A model generated the notes under the pieces. The model searched no databases. It was given only the letters and a program-made list of their open reading frames with translations, and had not been told where the DNA came from. Of a stretch of 55,000 bases of DNA, positions 1 through 10,813 are shown piece after piece. This DNA is from Adiantum capillus-veneris. Its lineage: Eukaryota; Streptophyta; Polypodiopsida; Polypodiales; Pteridaceae. Location: assembly GCA_014529385.2 (NCBI GenBank), contig CM043952.1, positions 153,561,057-153,616,056 on the forward strand, written 5' to 3'. Every line of letters starts with the position of its first letter. Positions within the stretch are counted from its first letter, which is position 1. The position numbers and the translations under genes were made by a program.

Positions 1-88
<88 letters not shown>
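1..88. repeat. (GT)n(GA)n compound microsatellite
   Basis: About 20 GT units run directly into about 23 GA units. The same GT-to-GA compound recurs at 341-418 and 35218-35317. Reading frames through it give only Cys-Val and Glu-Arg repeats and are not genes. Nothing recognisable follows in 89-340. Confidence 0.97.
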
Positions 89-92
<4 letters not shown>

Positions 93-340
93 AAAGTGTC
101 CTTTTGGTGGAAGTGTCTATCTTTCTAAGGCTGATGTCATTCTCTCTCTTACCATGGGCAAATTTTAATCTCTTTAAGAGAGCTTTTTCATTTGGTTTTT
201 GGTTTTCCCAATTTTCTCATGTGGCTAATTGCACTCGGTTCTTAGATTACTAGTTTGTTTCTTCAATGCCATCAAAATCATCACCATTTGAGCATTCTTA
301 GAGTTGTTTTCAAGTCAAGAAAATCAACATCTTTTCGTTT

Positions 341-413
<73 letters not shown>

Positions 414-418
414 GAGAG
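341..418. repeat. (TG)n(GA)n compound microsatellite
   Basis: A TG run of about 24 bases passes into a GA run with one GG interruption. It has the same order and orientation as the tract at the start of the window. Confidence 0.96.
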
Positions 419-804
419 TTTAAAATTCCTTTTACTGTCGAGATGTAGTAAATGGTGATCATAATTCCCTTATAAGGAAGATTTCAAAATTTATTGGAGG
501 TAGAACTTGTCTTTTTCTTCTCTCTCTCTCTCTCCCTCTATCAATTTATTTGCATGTGCTTGCAATCAATCCACTTTTTCATTGCAAGGTGTCCCCATAT
601 ACATGCTTTCATTTTGACCTCTTCTTCCACTACAAGCAATATTATGCGTGCTATTTCGTCATTTTGTGCAAATTTTTTGTCATTGCAATTTTTTGCATAA
701 CAAGCCCCTAACAATCTTCTACGGTTTGTGTTTTATAGAACTTGTTGTTCCTGCTTTGTTTCTCATTTTTTTGGATAGTTTTCACAATAGGTGCAGCGTT
801 TGCC
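419..804. other. Unassigned AT-rich DNA upstream of copia gag
   Basis: This stretch holds a short CT tract (about 520-540) and T-rich sequence. I see no primer-binding site or LTR boundary that would belong to the copia gag starting at 805, and no gene. Confidence 0.5.
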
Positions 805-2040
805 ATGGCTAACAACAACACATATATGTTCAAGATGTTAGCTGTTGAGGATAGATTAGATGGGGACAATTACCCTATGTGGGCGTATATGATGTAACAT
901 GTTATTGTGTCAAAGTGTGTTTGGAATATTGTGCAAGGCATTGATGTATGTCCTGGATCTAAGGATGTAGGCGATGTTGAGAATGTTGCAAGTTTTGGTG
1001 GCAGGATTGTTGCTACCAGAGCTATTTTGCCTATGGCTGAGCAAGCTCGTTAGGATGTAAAAGATGCATAGGCTCATGCATTGAGTGTGTTTTTGTGAAG
1101 CGCACTACTACTCCTCATATTCGTTCAAACAAGCTTGGGATATTCTGACTGGTCTTTATGCAAGTCGCAATGAGGTAAAAATTGCATTGCTGCGTTCAGA
1201 GATGGAGTCAAAGATTATGAGTGAGAAAGATGAAATGGACGCTTTCCTTGCTAGTGTTAAGGATATAAATGGGCAACTTATTATGCAGGCGAAGTTATTT
1301 CTGATAGTCCCTTCGTGTAGACTGATCTTGATGATTTGCCATATTCTTACCAAACTTTTGCTAGTACTTATGACCCAAGGAAATCTAGAAGTTGTCAAGC
1401 TTGATCATTATGCACATTGTTGTTGCAAGAGTCACTTTGTAGACAAAGCAAAGCTAAACAACGTGTAGTTGAACATGCTTTTATTGGTGCTCAAAGAAAA
1501 GGTGGTAACAACAATGTAACCACTTCTCGTGGTTCTTCTGCAAGTGGAGCAACTTTTGTTCCTAATGCTTCTATTGGGAGCACTTTGTCTGGGAATTTTG
1601 GTGATAAGGACAAAAAGAAGATGTGTTGCAATTATTGTAAAGCTAATGATCTCTGATCAAGAAGTTTCCAAAATTGAAGGCAAAAGAGCCTAAGAAGAAA
1701 GAGGCTAGAGCAACTACATGGTCCGATACAAATGCAACTGTTGTAGAGTCTTCTGTGAATGGAGATTGTGATCCTGATGTAGATGAACATTGGGCTCTTA
1801 GCAAAAAGTGTATTTATGCTCCTTCTATCCATGATGCATGCATGTCATCGTTGCAGATTCACATGTGTGGTATTTTGTGGTGCTACAAAGCACATTACCT
1901 CACATCGTGATTTGTTTACCTCTATTCAGTCTATCCCTCATGGGAATGTTGTGACTTGTGCTAACAATGCCTCTTATCCAGTTCATGGAAATGGAAAGAT
2001 TGTGCCTATTGCTTCAAATGGAAGGTCTTTCACACTGAAG
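805..2040 (+). pseudogene. Ty1/copia gag and protease remnant
   Basis: The ATG at 805 opens a copia-type Gag (UBN2/gag-polypeptide family): a short N-terminus with LDGDNYPMW, the tryptophan-containing motif typical of these Gags, and AWDILTGLYASRNEVK further on. A degraded zinc knuckle (CCNYCKAND) lies near 1630. The protease N-terminal region lies near 1870-1900 with CGATKHITSH, where families normally have D-S/T-G-A. In-frame stops occur from codon 31 on and the frame shifts repeatedly, so it is non-functional. It ends abruptly at 2040 against the putative LTR of the oppositely oriented copia element, as if that element inserted into it or recombination joined them. No RT or integrase follows on this strand. 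Confidence 0.75.
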
Positions 2041-2248
2041 TGCGTGTGGGAGAGCGTGTGTGTGTGTGCAGCAATGGAGAAGAGTGAAGAAGAGAGGAGA
2101 CACAGGTTTGGGTAGACCCCAAACACAATAGTGTTAGGGTTATGAGTCCTTATTCTTTTATGTAGAATGAATGGTCAGTGTTAGTTCCCTATTATTCTCC
2201 GACCACCCAACACTGAGGCGTAGCACATTGGGCTTTACCACCACAACA
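2041..2248 (-). repeat. Putative LTR of the minus-strand copia element
   Basis: Read on the - strand, the segment begins TGTTGTGGTGG and ends CA. It is preceded by a polypurine tract (TAAGTGGGAG, complement of about 2251-2260), which is the classic copia arrangement after RNase H. That makes it the 3' LTR of the element at 2482-6647. No second LTR copy was found at the 5' end near 6650, so the boundary and length (208 bp) rest on the TG/CA ends and the polypurine tract only. Confidence 0.45.
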
Positions 2249-2481
2249 ACCTCCCACTTAAAGGACAATGTGTCTTTAAGCTGGGGTGACAATGTATATA
2301 TACATACAATACAGGTAGACAATGACCATGATCATCTACCCAATGCCCATGAGTGCCCGACAATGTGCGAACATCTCTAAAGGTAAGCCCTTTGTTAGAA
2401 GATTAGCAGGATTCTCAGTGGTGTGAATCTTGGCAAGCTACAATCGCTTGTCCTCAAGAACCTCACAAATGAAGTGATACT

Positions 2482-5400
2482 TCACATCCACATGTTTTTT
2501 GTTTGCATGAAACACAGGATTCTTTGCCAATTGTATAGAACTTTGGCTATCACAAAGCATCTCAACATTGATTCCCAAGTCTCCCACCACCCACCAAGCC
2601 ATATAGCTTCCTTGCAAGCTTCTGAAGCTGCAACATATTCAGCCTCTATAATAGACAAGGTAGCACAATCTTGCAAACGAAATCGCCATGAAACTGTATC
2701 TCTAGTGAATTCAAAAACATGGACCAAAGTGGACCTTTTCTTGTCCAAGTCTCCTGCATAATCTGCATCCATGTAACCCATTACACATGCTTACTTTCTT
2801 CCAAAGAAAATGCACATGTCTTTTGTACCATTCAAATATTGCATAACCCTTTTCACTCCCTCCTAATGTTTCTTGCCTGGATTTGACATATAAATACTAC
2901 AAAATCAATATCAAGACGTGTAGCAATCAGAGCATACATCAAACTAACTGCAGATGAATAAGGCACTTGTGCCATTTCAACCTTTTCCACTTCAAGCTTA
3001 GGGAAATCATGTTTAGAAAGTTTCACATATGGAGGAAATGGAGTACTCAATGCCTTCCCCCTCTCCATATTGAAACGCTTAAGCACTTTAGCAATGTACT
3101 CAGATTGAGACAAATAGACCAATTTCTTGCATCTGTCTCGCCTAATGCGCATTCCAAGGATTTGACTTGATTCAGCCACGTCTTTCATTTCAAAGTTTGC
3201 ATGTAACTCTAACTTCAAGGCTAAAATCTCATCCTTGTATTTCCCAGCAATTAACCTATCATCCACATAAAGGACCAAAATCAGCAAACTACCATCTTTA
3301 GCTCGCTTAGTGTAGAGGAAATGGTCCATATTGCTATGTTTGTAGCCTTGAGAGAGCATGAATGAGTATGATTTATGGTACCACACCCTTGATGACTATT
3401 TTAGACCATAACGAGTATTTTCTAACTGACACACCAAGTCTTCATTGCCCTTCTCAACAAAACCTTCTAGCTACTGCATATGAATTTCTTCTTGAAGATC
3501 ACCATGCAAGAACGTCGTTTTGACATCTATCTAGTCAAGTTCCATGTCTTCTATAGGAAACCAATGCAAGTACACACCGTAGAGTAGTCATCTTGACAAC
3601 CGGGGAAAAAATCTCATCAAAGTCAATACGCTGCTGCTGCTTAAATCCTTTAGCAGCAAGTCATGCCTTGTTCTTGGGTTTATTATCATGAGGTGTAATT
3701 TTTGCTTATACACCCATTTGCATGGTAATTCCTTTTTACCTTTAGGCAACCGAACCAACTTCTAGGTTTTATTATTATGCAACGAGTCCATTTCTGATTG
3801 CATAGCTTTCTCCCACTTTTCCTTGTCATCCATTGACATGGCTTCCTTAGCAGGAAGGCTCTCTGCAATTTTTCAATATAATGTAGTCCAATGAGGGAGT
3901 AAATTTATGCAGAGGCCTTGAAAATCTTGTAGACCTTCTAATAACTGCTTGAGCTGGTTGTCCCTCAACAACATCTTGCACTACAGGAGGATTCTATCCT
4001 TGTTGTCTGACATTAGGCACTTCAACCCTATTGTGGACAGCTCCATCTTCTTGGAAGATAACTCTCCTGACCTTCACTATATGCACAAGCTACTTATGCA
4101 TCTTTTCTTCATTGAAGTACACATCATTGCTGTGAACTATCTTTTTAGCTTCAAGATCCCATAACCGACATCCCAACTTGCCAGGATTGCTATAGCCAAG
4201 AAATATGCATTTCTTTGACTTAGTAGCCAACTTGCTTCGAAACTCCTTTAGAACATGGTGATACGCTTCATAGCCGAAGACTCTAAGATGCTTGTAAGAA
4301 GGCTGATTCACAAACCAAAGCTCTTCAGGTACCTTCTCATCTAAAGCCTAGTTAGGAGACCTATCAATAAGATGGACAGCAATTGCTAACACTTCCACCC
4401 AAAATCCATTAGGCAAATCTGCATTAGACAACATGATACGTTAATTTTCTTGTATGGTATGGTTCAACCTCTCAGCAACACCATTTTGTGGAGGGTTATA
4501 TGGAGCAAACAACTCTCTTTTGATGCCTTTGGAATCACAAAAGTTTTGAAAGGATTTAGTGACATACTCGCCGCCATTGTTTGACCTTAAGCACTTGACT
4601 TTCTTGCAAGACTGATTCTCCACTAATGCCACAAAATTCTAAAATTTTGAAAGAACTTCATCCTTCTTCCTTCTTCCTGAGAGGATATACCGACACTTTC
4701 CTTGAGAAGCCATCAATGAATGTAACAAAGTACAATGAACCTCCCATGGTTACGTTATGCATAGATCCACATGCATCACTATGCACTAACTCTAATGGCT
4801 CAATTTTTTGAGTGCTTCCCCTTTTGTGTGGCGACTGTGTTTGTTTACCATAAAGACAATGCTCACAAACTGAAAAATTGAAGCCAGGGATATAACCAAA
4901 ACAAGACAAGATTTTCATTCCCTTTTGAGACATATGTCCTAACCGGCAATGCCACAAAGAAACACTTGGCTGCTTGGTTACACAAATTACATGGTTTCTA
5001 ACATTGGATACATGTAGCATGTACAAAGTCCCGGCGGAATTTGAACCATGTGCTACCACTAAAGACCTTTGGTAATCTTCCATGAAGTATCACCAAATGT
5101 GCACTAATATCGTGCATCATCCAATTGTCCTATACTAATCAAGATTTTGGTAAGCTTCGGCACATGCCACATTCTTGAGCATGAATGAAGAACCATTCTA
5201 AAATTTCAGCTCCACATCACCGACACTAACTATGTCGCAAGCAAAATCATTGCCAAGACAATCACGACCTTTACGGGCTGCATCATATGTACTGAACCAC
5301 TCTCTGTGAGGAGTCACATGAAATGATGCACTCGAGTCAAGAACCCAATCCTGTAAAGCATAGTCGTCTCAGTGGGCAACCAAAAATGTTGAATCCATGG

Positions 5401-6647
5401 CAGATGCGAGATAAATCTCTTCATCAAAATCTTCAACAAAAACATTGTTGATCTCTTCAATCTTTATAGTGCTTTCCTTAGTCTTGCCTTCTTGTAACTT
5501 CTTGTCTTTACCTTTCTCTTGTTTCCACTTTCGACAGTCTTTCTTCATATGTCCCTTTTTGTGACAATGATAGCACTTAATGTCTTTTTGGCCACGTGAT
5601 TTGTTGTGAGATTTTCCTCTCTGATTCTGCTTGCCCTTTTCTTGTGATCGACCACGAACAACAAGAGCATTGCTAGTACCACAAGAAGCATCAAGATTCT
5701 TCCTGCTAACCTCTTTGGTAAGCAAATTTCCCTCAATATCAGTACATGTTAAACCATCACGAGGTGCTGAGTTACTTATGGCTCTGCAAAAAGTATCCCA
5801 ACTTTTTGGCAATGTAACTAGCAAGAACATTTCTTTGACTGAATCATCAAAATTGACTCCTTGTGCAGAAAGCTGAATGAAAATTGTGTTGAACTCATTG
5901 AGATGGTTGCACATGGGTGTTCCCTCATCCATCTTAAAATCAACTAACTTTTTCAATCAATAAACGTGTGATGCTGCACTTTGCTTCTTATACAGATCAC
6001 ATAACTTCTTCCACAGCTCATAACTAGTCTTTTCCATATTCACATCGAAGTACATAGTCTTAGACAAAGTTAGCATGATGGTAGACCTGGGAAGCTCATC
6101 CAACTCCTGTCAATCATACTCATCCATATCCTCAAGCTTTATCCCTTTCATCTTTATCGACCGGATCCCAACTTTCTGGCAACATAACTAGCAAGAACAT
6201 TGCTTTGACTGAATTGTCGAAATTGACTCCTTGTGCAGAAAGCTGACTGAAAATTGTGTTGAACTCATTGAGATGGTTACACATGAGTGTGCCCTCATCC
6301 ATCTTCAAATCAACCAACTTCTTCAGCCAATAAACCTGTGATGTTGCACTTTGCTTCTCATGCAGATCACATAACTTCTTCCACAACTCATAGCTAGTCT
6401 TTTCCATGTTCACATTGAAGTACACATTCTTTGACAAAGTCAGCATGATGATAGACCTGGCAAGCTCATCCAACTCCTGCCAATCATACTCATCCATATC
6501 CTCAAGCTTTATCCCCTTGATTTTTATCGGCCGGATATGATTCTTCGGTACTAAGACATTGTAAATTTTTTCCTTCCAAAATGGGAAGGTAGTGCCATCT
6601 AACTTCTCAATGTTGAACAAAGAGTTCTCCGATGATGAAGCCATCAC
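2482..6647 (-). pseudogene. Ty1/copia gag-pol, degenerate
   Basis: Reading leftwards: Gag starts at 6647 (MMASSSENSLFNIEKLDGTTF, a copia Gag N-terminus). A CCHC knuckle (CYHCHKKGHMKKDC) lies near 5540-5580. The pre-integrase zinc region (LWHCRLGHMS...CEHCLYGK) is near 4850-4980, and the integrase core follows with HSDACG and then LRSNNGGEY near 4550-4600. RT carries YVDD near 3260, and RNase H with YMDADYAGD and EAEYVAASEA is at 2600-2780. The order Gag-PR-IN-RT-RH is that of Pseudoviridae. The frame is broken between every domain. In integrase the usual second catalytic Asp (SDNGGE) is Asn. The 5' LTR is missing. Confidence 0.88.
5796..6535 (-). repeat. 370-bp tandem duplication inside copia gag
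   Basis: Two copies of the same Gag segment lie head to tail with a period of 370 bp. The motif tcccaactttytggcaa begins at 5796 and again at 6166. Both encode the MDEGT.MCNHLNEFNTIF region. The copies differ at many positions, so the duplication is not recent. It interrupts the gag reading frame. Confidence 0.9.
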
Positions 6648-6704
6648 TCAACAAGGAACAAAAGTGATCGATCTACTGCACTAAAGAAGATAATAGAAAA
6701 CCTA

Positions 6705-7080
6705 AAAAAATTTGACAGAGTCTGCCCTGCAAAACTAGTTTCTGAACCCAAAACAAATGTGTACAATGACTCAAATGCTGATCAAAGTGGTTAAACTAGC
6801 AAGATAGAATCTTAAAGAACTGACACTGTGAGTGTCTCCAACTGTAGAAGAGTGTTTCTTACCAATTGAACACTGCCAAATGCATACGCATAAAGATGAC
6901 AGCAATGCCAACAATGGGGGGTTAGTAGATGCACATCAATACTGCACTAACCCCATAAACATACATACTATGTCGATGCTAAAACTATGGGGACGTTGGG
7001 GGCTCGCTCCAAATCCTGTATCAACAAAAGGATCTCCACATTTGAGAATCCCACAGCTCAATAAAACCTTACCATGACTC
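6705..7080 (-). other. Remnant related to the Tat-like gypsy 5' leader
   Basis: Segments here resemble the leader of the gypsy element at 16224-17221 in the same orientation and order. Compare catttgagaatccc.cagctcaat at 7036-7060 with 16791-16817, and the gacagagtct...gaaaccc stretch near 6715-6750 with that near 16620-16660. No LTR adjoins it directly. The remainder of 6648-7105 shows no gene. Confidence 0.45.
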
Positions 7081-7105
7081 TCAGAAATAGGCTTTGCATA
7101 TTTCA

Positions 7106-7240
7106 ACATCCAAGCCCAAGAGTTACTTGTCAATAACCTCCAAAAAACCTTTGATGAATACCGCGATCTTGTGGAAGAGAGGCTTGTAGACCTCACCAAA
7201 AAGCTTGCACCCATGTCTTTCCCAAGAGTGCCACTCGCGA
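7106..7240 (+). pseudogene. Penelope-like element copy A, first piece
   Basis: These bases match 33008-33133 of PLE copy B closely (both encode NNLQKTFDEYRDLVEERL). Similarity begins abruptly near 7106, so copy A is 5'-truncated. It is interrupted at 7240 by a solo LTR and resumes at 8362. Confidence 0.85.
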
Positions 7241-8361
7241 TGTCAGGAGTTTTTTGGAGCAAGGAATTGCGCATATGTACATATACATGCATGGTGCATC
7301 AAATAAAGGATTTCCCATTTTCCTTAGCCAAGTGGTTATGTGGGGCCCACATGTGTACAGGTAGGACAGGGTGTACATAGTGCATCAATTTTTACTATTA
7401 CCAGTACCACTGTGTTTTTCTACAATAATGAGGAGTTTATAGCGTGTAAAACTTCTCGAGGAATCTATCCGCGGGCCGACGACATGAGGTCAGCAGGTGC
7501 GTCAGATGGCATCTAGTGGCGTCAGGAGGGCGAACGAGGTCAATATTTGCACGCGGATGAGGACGGACACAACGTGGGTGTTTTCTGGTGAGAGTTATGC
7601 AGAAAGGTCATCATTAGGACCACTTTTTGGGTCCACTTCACGTGATGGAGAGATGCATTATTGGAAAAAAGCTGAGTGCCAGGTGTGCGAATGATGCAAA
7701 AAGGTGACAACTATGCACTGCGAGGTCAGTTTTTGGCCTGTTCGGGGTCCGTTTGAGGTCATCTAAAAGGCCAAGGGTGCCCAACTAAAAAAGCTAAGTG
7801 TGGGAACTGAAAAACAAGAGAGAAGACCAGAAAAAACGTGGAGAAGAGAGGAGGAACAGCCGCAGGTGTGTTTTTGCCCATTTTGGAGCCTGTTTTGGCC
7901 CTAAACTGCTCATCCGAGGTCGGATTTGAGCACTTTGACACTGTAGACTGGGGTTTTGGGCCGTTCCGGACGCGATGGCGCTGTCCATTTTGCCAAATTC
8001 CTCACCCTTTTTCTGCTGTTTTTGCTGTGTAAGTTTCTCCTATGAATGAAGCTTCTTCTCCAATTTGTGATTGTATCTGGCATATTTTACCCATATTGTG
8101 TGAGCTGTTTTCCCCATTGGTGTTGGCCCAAGCTCTTTTGTATCTAAACATCAGAAATTCTCCTCTTTTGAGCTGAGTTTTTTGGGTGTGTGTGTGTGTG
8201 TGTGTCTGTGTGGAGTGGGCAAGTGGATAGTCTCTCTCCTCTCACTCCAGAGGTGTGTTCCCTGTCTCAGCCAGGTGTGTTGTGTAAGCCGAGTGGTGCC
8301 CCATAGTGTGTGTGTGTCGGGTCGTTATAGAGGCGCTGTGTGTGTTTTCATCCCGCTCACA
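7241..8361 (+). mobile_element. Solo LTR of the Tat-like gypsy family
   Basis: The segment runs TGTCAGGAG...CGCTCACA and is an inverted-orientation relative of the LTRs at 9647-10785 and 17222-18359, along its whole length but visibly more diverged from them than they are from each other. It is flanked by the 4-bp direct repeat gcga (7237-7240 and 8362-8365). PLE sequence continues on both sides. This is the signature of an insertion followed by LTR-LTR recombination. It contains a GT microsatellite near 8187. Confidence 0.9.
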
Positions 8362-9163
8362 GCGACTTGGGCGAATCAACTCTTTCTTTGGAAGCAAACC
8401 TCCCTCAATGAGTTTGATGCACATCTTATAAATGAGATTCTCCAAGCCCATTTGGCCTCTTTCTTAAGCGTACTGGCACACAATGCTAGAAAGAGAACCC
8501 AATCCTCCATCTTGGAAGAAGTGGAGTCTCTACCTAAAGAAGAAACGGTGGGCAAATTGGTGCTTCATGAAGTCACCACCCAAATGAGAAAGCTCTTTCA
8601 CCCCCCCGAAAGAAGCCCATTAACAACTCCCACCGCTCGACCCCCTACAAGCCCTCTCCTCCAAAGGTTGTCTTGCATGGAAGCAACACTTGACAAACCT
8701 TCAAGAAGTCTCCCCTTTTGAATAAAGCCTCTTATGAAAACTTTACTCATCAACCTTTTAAAAACCCCAAATCCTCTCCCCCATCGGGCCACCTTTTCTC
8801 TACTTCCCCCTCCTACAATCCTCCCATTTTAACCACTCCAAAGAATTCCTTCCCATCTTCCTCCTCATCCAACATCACCCTTACCCTCTCTACTCAAAAC
8901 TCCCAATTATCCCCTCAACTCTCTCACACCACAATCCAAGACCCTACAACCTAAGTATAGCTTGCCGAGAACTTCAAAAAACTTGCAATGGAAAAGGGTG
9001 AAGTAGGGAAGGAGCACCCTACCACTTGGGTCCATTTGCTCTTCTCTCAAGCCCCTCTCTTTCCACATATTTGGACCCCTCATCCTTGTTTATTCCCTTT
9101 GCTTCCCCACTCCCCCTACATGGGTAGGAAACATTGTAAATTTTGGCTCCCCCTCACTAACCC
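8362..9163 (+). pseudogene. Penelope-like element copy A, second piece (ORF1 to RT N-terminus)
   Basis: Collinear with 33133-33935 of copy B. It encodes the C-terminal part of the upstream ORF (NEILQAHLASFLSV, HNARKRTQSSILEE), a Ser/Pro-rich stretch, and the lead-in to the RT domain (GRKHCKFWLPLTNP). The frame changes around 8720 and 8960. At 9163 it is cut by the large LTR element. The 5-bp target aaccc (9159-9163) recurs as aaccg at 28525-28529, where the RT domain resumes. Confidence 0.85.
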
Positions 9164-9646
9164 TATTAGCGGGTCGCCGCAACGGACATCTACAGCATAG
9201 CTTTCAGGCACTAACATAATGTCAATCCTCAGGGGAAGTGACTCGGATGGGGCACGGAGACTCTATGAGATTGTCAATATCATGAAGTGAACCTTAACAA
9301 GCAAACACAACAACTCTACAAGCAAACCAACACTCAATGATCAGGGAAATCTGCCTATATCCTTTCTCACAGCTCTAGGTCATCACGCCATTTTGGCACT
9401 CAAATGGACTCGAAATGCAACGAAACTTTAAGAGGAGGTCAAGGACACCTAGGGACACTATGCTAGCAAGTCTGGTCGCAATCCAACAAGGTACCAAAAT
9501 CATGATCCATCATGAAAAAGGTCTTGAAAATTGCAAGTGAACTATCCAAAAATGTCGTCCAATGGTCTAAGAACACTCTCCTATGGTCAACATGACTAAA
9601 AACAATGATTTAAGCACTCAAATCTGCAATTAAGACTCACAGACGT
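9164..9646 (-). repeat. Left (3') LTR of large element, outer half
   Basis: Collinear with 27615-28100 of the right LTR. It begins tattagcggg where the right copy has tgttagcggg, so the terminal TG has mutated to TA here. The copy is interrupted at 9646 by the gypsy element and continues at 18364. Confidence 0.92.
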
Positions 9647-10785
9647 TGTGAGCGGGATGAAAACACACAGAGTGCCTCTATAACGACCCGACACACACTC
9701 TTGGGAAGATACACACACACACTATGGGGCACCACTCGGCTTACACAACACACTTGGCCGAGACAGGGAACACACCTCTGGAGTAAGAGGAGAGAGACTC
9801 TCCACTTGCCCACTCCACACAGACACACACACACACACACACCCAAAAAACTCAGCTCAAAAGAGGAGAATTTTTGATGTTTAGATACAAATGAGCTTGG
9901 GCCAACACCAATGGGGCAAACAGCTCACACAATATGGGTAAAAGATACCAGATACAATCACAAACTAGAGCAGAACTTCGCTCATAGGAGAAACTTACAC
10001 AGAAAAACAGCAGGAAAAGAGTGAGGAATTTGGAAAAATGGACAGCGCCATCGCGTCCGGAACGGCCCAAAACCCCAATCTACAATGTCAAAGTGCTCAA
10101 ATCCGACCTCGGATGAGCAGTTTACGGCCAAAACAGGCTCCAAAATGGGCAAAAACACACCTGCGGCTGTTCCTCCTCTCTTCTCCACGTTTTTTCTGGT
10201 CTTCTCTCAGTTTTTTTAGTTCCCACACTTAGCTTTATTACTTGGGCACCCTTGGCCTTTTAGATGACCTCAAACGGACCCCGAACAAGCCAAAAACTGA
10301 CCTCGCAGTGCATAATTGTCACCTTTTTGCATCATTCACACACCTGGCACTCAGCTTTTTTCCAATAATGCATCTCACCACCACGTGAAGTGGCCCCAAA
10401 AAAAGGTCCTCATGATGACCTTTCTGCATAATTCTCACAAGCAAACACCCACGTCGTGTCCGTACTCATCCGCGTGCAAGTATTGACCCCGTTCGACCTC
10501 CTGACGCCACTAGATGCCATCTGACGCACCTGCTTACCTCATGTCGTCGGCCCGCGGATAGCTTCCTCGAGAAGTTTTACGCGCTACCAACTCCTCCTTA
10601 TTGTAGAAAAACACAATGGTACTAGTAACGATGAAAATCGATGCACTATGTACATGGTGTCCTACCTGTACACATGTGGGCCCCACATAACCACCTGGCT
10701 CTGGAAAATGGGCAATCCTTTATTCCATGCACCATGCATGTGTATGTACATATGCGCAATTCCTTGCTCCAAAAAACTCCTGACA
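9647..10785 (-). repeat. 3' LTR of Tat-like gypsy
   Basis: Near-identical to 17222-18359. It contains a short AC/GT microsatellite near 9826-9842. The long reading frames inside it are antisense to each other and have no family resemblance, so they are not called as genes. Confidence 0.95.
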
Positions 10786-10803
10786 TAATTTGCCCACCCC
10801 CTA
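10786..10803 (-). promoter_or_regulatory. Polypurine tract of Tat-like gypsy
   Basis: On the - strand a TAGGGGGTGGGC tract directly precedes the 3' LTR, just downstream of the pol stop at 10814. This is the position expected for the plus-strand primer. Confidence 0.75.
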
Positions 10804-10813
10804 GCCTGCTAGA

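Noticed and set aside
5-253. Open frame of Cys-Val and Glu-Arg repeats
   Set aside because: It is the translation of a GT/GA microsatellite; the same holds for frames at 35173-35464, 37157-37683 and 52067-52258.
9637-10232. Several 60-70 codon frames on both strands inside the gypsy LTRs (also at 7759-8451 and 17098-17773)
   Set aside because: They repeat because the LTR repeats, overlap antisense, and have no family features.
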